Assembly (NCBI GenBank): GCA_963677085.2
Contig: CAXXFH010000006.1
Span: 124,001-188,000 of the forward strand
From: G963677085 sp963677085
GTDB taxonomy: Bacteria > Planctomycetota > Planctomycetia > Pirellulales > Thermoguttaceae
Length of the DNA: 64,000 bases
Direction: 5' to 3'
Every line of letters begins with the position of its first letter. Position 1 is the first letter of the stretch. The position numbers were made by a program, and so were the translations under genes. The notes beneath the pieces were generated by a model, which had not been told where the DNA came from, made no database searches, and worked only from the letters and a program-made list of their open reading frames with translations. Below are positions 60,987 through 64,000 of the stretch, one piece after another.

Positions 60987-62843
60987 ATGGCTCAGCCTTC
61001 GATCATTCTCCGTCCGTCCACCCGACGCGGGTTCAGCTTGCGCGGTGTTCTTTTCATGCTCGGTTTGGCCGTGATTGTGGGAGTCGCGTTTTGGCTGTTG
61101 CGGCCGGCCTTTTCGTTTTCCAGTACCGAGCCGCCCCCGATCATGCACATCGTGGAGCGGGGGGAGTTTATCCACGATATCACCGACCGCGGCGAAGTGG
61201 AGAGCGCCAACAATGTGGAGATTCGTTGCGAGGTGAAGTCGGGAAGCCGCAACGGCGCGACCATCTTGAAGATCGTGCCCGAGGGAACCATCGTCGAGGC
61301 CAATCAGGTGGTCGTCGAGATGGATGCCTCGGCGTTGGAGAACGACCGCACGAAGCAGCAGATCGTCGTCAACACGAGTGAAGCTTCGGTCATCCAGGCA
61401 CAAAACAGCCTGGATACGGCCGAAATTTCGTTGAAGGAATACATCGAGGGCGACTTCAAGCTGGAGGAGCAGAAAATTCTCAACACGATCATCGTGGCCG
61501 AGGAGGACCTGCGACGGGCCGAGGAGTATTACACCTACAGCCAGCGGTTGGCCGCCAAGGGCTACGTCACCTCGCTGCAATTGGAGGCGGATCGGTTCGC
61601 CGTCGACAAGGCCCGCAACGAACTCGAATCGGCCCAGACCGAACTAAGCGTGTTGCGGAAGTACACACGGCTGAAAACCATCAAGCAACTGGAAGCCGAC
61701 GTCAAGACGGCAGAAGCCAAGCTGAGAGCCGAGCAGGACAGCTTAAAACTCGACCAGGAGCAACTGGCCTTGATCGAGAGCCAGATCGAGAAATGCACGA
61801 TTCGTGCTCCCGAGGCAGGCCAGGTGGTCTACGCGAACGTGACCGGAGGACGTGGCCGCAGCGAAGTGATCATCGAGGAGGGAACTCTGGTGCGTGAAGG
61901 CCAGGTGATGATTCGCCTGCCCGACTCAAACCGAATGCAGGTTAAGGCCAAGATCAACGAGTCCAAGATCACGCGTATTGTCAAGGGTATGCCGGTCACC
62001 GTGAAGCTCGACGCGTTTCCGGATTTGGAACTCACCGGCAAGGTAAAGACGGTGGGAGATTACCCGGCGCCAACCTCCTGGTTTGCTCCGAATGTCAAGG
62101 AATACGAAGCGCTGATCAATATTGCCCACCCGCCGGCGGATATCCGGCCCGGCCTGACGGCCCAGGTGACGATTCACGTCGAACACCTCGATGATGTGAT
62201 TCGGGTTCCGGTCCAGGCGGTCTTTGAATACGATCAGCGGTTCTTCTGTATCTTCCCCGAGAATGAAGGTTATCGGGCACAAGAGGTGCAGATCGGCTCG
62301 AACAACGATTCGTTCGTCGTGATTCGCGAGGGGCTCAAGCCTCAGGATTCGATCGTGCTCGATGCGATGGAGTATCGTGACCGCGTGGAATTGCCTGCGC
62401 TGAAGTCACTGGCTTCCAACACGCAGCCGTTGGTTGACCAGCCATCGGCTGCCGGGCACACGGCGGTCGAGCACGCGGGGGCCGCTGCCGACCATTCCCG
62501 GCCTCGGTTCGAGCGTCCCACTGGCCCGGCTGAGCGTGCCAGTGCCCCTGGCGGACGCCCTAGTGACCCAGCCGGACGCCCTGGTCCTCCGGCTGGCGGC
62601 GATGCCGGAAGACCCAACGTGGCGGCGATTGTTGCGCGGATTTTCGAGAGTCTTGATTCCAACAGCGACGGCAAAATCCAAGCCGCCGAAATGCCGGCCG
62701 ATCGTAAGGCCCAGCTTCAGGCGGCCGACAGCAACGGCGACGGCGAAGTCGATCGGGCCGAACTGGCGGCGGGCATGCGACGAGTGATGCAGGCCATGCC
62801 CGGCGGCGGTGGCCCGGCGCCTGCGGGAGGGGCCGCGCCATGA
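60987..62843 (+). CDS. Efflux adaptor (HlyD/MacA-type) with C-terminal EF-hands
   Basis: A 618-residue periplasmic adaptor. One N-terminal transmembrane helix (about 22-42, LRGVLFMLGLAVIVGVAFWLL), a lipoyl-like half (GEFIHDITDRGEVESANNVEIRCEV and CTIRAPEAGQVVYANV), a coiled-coil hairpin (about 140-285, EEQKILNTIIVAEEDLRRAEEYYTYSQRLAAKGYV) and a beta-barrel region (MQVKAKINESKITRIVKGMPVTVKLDAFPDLELTGKVKTV). The last 100 residues are a Pro/Gly/Ala-rich linker followed by two EF-hand loops at 557-568 (DSNSDGKIQAAE) and 581-592 (DSNGDGEVDRAE), rare in adaptors. ATG at 60987 follows AAGGG; 60969 is an alternative. Its stop overlaps the next gene's start (ATGA). Confidence 0.92.
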   Translation: MAQPSIILRPSTRRGFSLRGVLFMLGLAVIVGVAFWLLRPAFSFSSTEPPPIMHIVERGEFIHDITDRGEVESANNVEIRCEVKSGSRNGATILKIVPEGTIVEANQVVVEMDASALENDRTKQQIVVNTSEASVIQAQNSLDTAEISLKEYIEGDFKLEEQKILNTIIVAEEDLRRAEEYYTYSQRLAAKGYVTSLQLEADRFAVDKARNELESAQTELSVLRKYTRLKTIKQLEADVKTAEAKLRAEQDSLKLDQEQLALIESQIEKCTIRAPEAGQVVYANVTGGRGRSEVIIEEGTLVREGQVMIRLPDSNRMQVKAKINESKITRIVKGMPVTVKLDAFPDLELTGKVKTVGDYPAPTSWFAPNVKEYEALINIAHPPADIRPGLTAQVTIHVEHLDDVIRVPVQAVFEYDQRFFCIFPENEGYRAQEVQIGSNNDSFVVIREGLKPQDSIVLDAMEYRDRVELPALKSLASNTQPLVDQPSAAGHTAVEHAGAAADHSRPRFERPTGPAERASAPGGRPSDPAGRPGPPAGGDAGRPNVAAIVARIFESLDSNSDGKIQAAEMPADRKAQLQAADSNGDGEVDRAELAAGMRRVMQAMPGGGGPAPAGGAAP

Positions 62844-63550
62844 CCCTCGCGGTTTGCGTGAAAGATGTCACCAAGGAATACGTCATGGACGGTGGCACGG
62901 TGCGCGCGTTGCGCGGCGTAAGTCTCGACATCCCGCAAGGCGATTACGTGGCCATCATGGGGCCCTCGGGCTCCGGCAAAAGCACTCTGTTGAACCTGCT
63001 GGGATGTCTCGATCGCCCTACCGCCGGAAGCATCCACCTGGGCGACGAAGAGGTTACCTGCGCGACCGACAACCGGTTATCGGAAATCCGCGCCTCGCGG
63101 ATCGGTTTCATCTTTCAGTCGTACAACCTGATACCCCAGCTCACCGTGCTGGAAAACATCCAGGTGCCCCTTTATTACCAGGGTCGCATCAGCAAAACCG
63201 AACGCCTCCGTTGTTACGAACTGGCCGAGATGGTTGGCCTGGGCGACCGGCTTCAGCATCGCAGTGTACAGCTTTCCGGTGGTCAGCAACAACGGGTAGC
63301 CATCGCACGCAGCCTGGTCAACGATCCCTACTACATCCTGGCCGATGAGCCGACCGGTAACCTCGACTCGGTTACCACCGACGAGATCCTCATCTTGCTG
63401 CGCGAACTCAATGAGGCGGGCAAGACCATCGTCATGGTAACCCACGAACCCGAAGTCGGCGATCAAACCAAACGTATCGTACGGCTGCGAGATGGAAAGA
63501 TCGTGAAAGAGACGATTTTGGATAGCGGAAAGCAGAAGATGGAAAGCTGA
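62840..63550 (+). CDS. ABC transporter ATP-binding protein (MacB/LolD type)
   Basis: A 236-residue ATPase. Walker A AIMGPSGSGKSTLLNLLG (about residue 40), Q-loop GFIFQSYNLIPQLTVLENI, signature LSGGQQQRVAIARSLVND (about 143), Walker B YILADEPTGNLDS (about 166) and the H-loop MVTHEPEV are complete. It is the separate-subunit form of MacB/LolD-type systems, in which ATP drives a permease of the FtsX type. Its ATG lies within the adaptor's stop (ATGA), so translation is coupled. The permease gene follows after a repeat-bearing gap of 120 bp. Confidence 0.95.
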   Translation: MTLAVCVKDVTKEYVMDGGTVRALRGVSLDIPQGDYVAIMGPSGSGKSTLLNLLGCLDRPTAGSIHLGDEEVTCATDNRLSEIRASRIGFIFQSYNLIPQLTVLENIQVPLYYQGRISKTERLRCYELAEMVGLGDRLQHRSVQLSGGQQQRVAIARSLVNDPYYILADEPTGNLDSVTTDEILILLRELNEAGKTIVMVTHEPEVGDQTKRIVRLRDGKIVKETILDSGKQKMES

Positions 63551-63670
63551 AAGCAGAAAGCGGAGAGCTGAAAACGAAAACGCTTCGCGGCGAAGCCGCA
63601 AGCGGCAACGTTCCAAATCATAAATCCCAAATCATAGATCTTCTGTCCCCTAACCCCTAGTCCCTCCTTT
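63551..63670. repeat. Repeat-bearing gap inside the efflux operon
   Basis: Purine-rich AAGCAGAAAGCGG-type units (63551-63580) continue the 3' end of the ATPase gene, then a GCTTCGCGGCGAAGC hairpin, a reversed family F tract (AATCATAAATCCCAAATCAT, 63616-63635) and CCCCTAACCCCTAGTCCC (63648-63665). No gene is present. Confidence 0.6.
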
Positions 63671-64000
63671 ATGTTCTGGCTACGTACCTGGCAACTCGGC
63701 ATTAAGAGCCTGCTGCTGCACCCGTTGCGGTCGTTGCTGACAGTGTTAGGTATCTTCATCGGCGTGGCCAGCGTGATTTGGCTATTGGCCATCGGCGAGG
63801 GCATCAGCCGCAAGGCCCAGGAGCAGATCGAGGGTTTGGGGGCCAGCAATATTATCGTTCGGTCGATCAAACCACCCAACGAAGCGACGGCCGGACTTCA
63901 CGGCTTGCAACCCTATGGCGTTACCCGCGACGATTTCGCCCGGCTTACGGCTACCATTCCCACGATCGAGCGGGCATTGCCGATTCGCGAGTTGCGGCGG
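63671..64000 (+). CDS. FtsX/MacB-type ABC permease, 3' end cut by window edge
   Basis: The first 110 residues of a permease that runs off the right edge without a stop. The N-terminus MFWLRTWQLGIKSLLLHPLRSLLTVLGIFIGVASVIWLLAIGEG is the standard MacB opening: a basic amphipathic stretch then a first transmembrane helix (about 23-45). The extracytoplasmic domain begins after ISRKAQEQIEGLGASNIIV. It completes the tripartite system with the ATPase, adaptor and TolC-like protein. The frame starts at an ATG 120 bp after the ATPase stop, with CCTCC rather than a good Shine-Dalgarno before it. Confidence 0.9.
   Translation, partial: MFWLRTWQLGIKSLLLHPLRSLLTVLGIFIGVASVIWLLAIGEGISRKAQEQIEGLGASNIIVRSIKPPNEATAGLHGLQPYGVTRDDFARLTATIPTIERALPIRELRR

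Overview
The window looks like chromosomal DNA from a planctomycete, most likely of the Pirellulales type. The evidence is a PEP-CTERM sorting signal, a planctomycete-style sigma factor, a Ser/Thr kinase with an extra sensory-like domain, many secreted sugar-active proteins, loosely packed genes and many dispersed palindromic repeats between genes. The species cannot be named. No rRNA, tRNA, CRISPR array, prophage, restriction system or recognised defence system was seen.

Layout, left to right. 0-8.4 kb: a TIM-barrel-like secreted-type protein cut by the left edge, a Nif3-family protein, a family 2 glycosyltransferase, a protein of about 545 residues that may be related to BshC, a secreted ThuA-like protein and glycerate 2-kinase. 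8.5-11 kb: a PEP-CTERM protein gene cut in two by an IS4-family element. Both halves, the terminal inverted repeats and an 11-bp target duplication are intact, so the original 218-residue product can be reconstructed. 11-16.4 kb: a leftward ribose/nucleoside salvage cluster (LacI regulator, exported nucleoside hydrolase, GRP-type sugar transporter, ribokinase) with a strong promoter and two matching palindromic operators. 16.4-26.7 kb: a giant exported protein, a kinase with a degenerate receiver domain, thioredoxin, a coiled-coil protein and an MscS channel. 26.7-36.7 kb: Tex with a huge disordered insert, a divergent STAS/sigma-factor pair, a LOG-family protein, a solitary FliN-like protein and a TrpG/PabA amidotransferase. 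36.8-43 kb: an accessory-looking stretch (small membrane protein, TPR protein, ORF6N protein), then a GH43-like and a beta-helix secreted protein separated by an IS630-family element that appears to use -1 frameshifting. 43-52.5 kb: a small-channel gene pair and a complete oligopeptide/dipeptide ABC transporter whose two permeases carry unusual extra segments. 52.8-64 kb: an FGE-fold membrane protein, a rhomboid protease, a coiled-coil membrane protein and a tripartite efflux system (TolC-like protein, adaptor ending in two EF-hands, ATPase, permease cut by the right edge).

The strongest observations are the dated-looking IS4 disruption with its ribosome-site-masking hairpin, the LacI operator pair with one copy inside the hydrolase coding sequence, the domain oddities (kinase plus pseudo-receiver, Tex insert, DppB insert, EF-hand adaptor), and several families of dispersed hairpin repeats, one about 105 bp long in five copies. 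I did not find a clearly new multi-gene system; the best candidates are listed as findings with modest scores.
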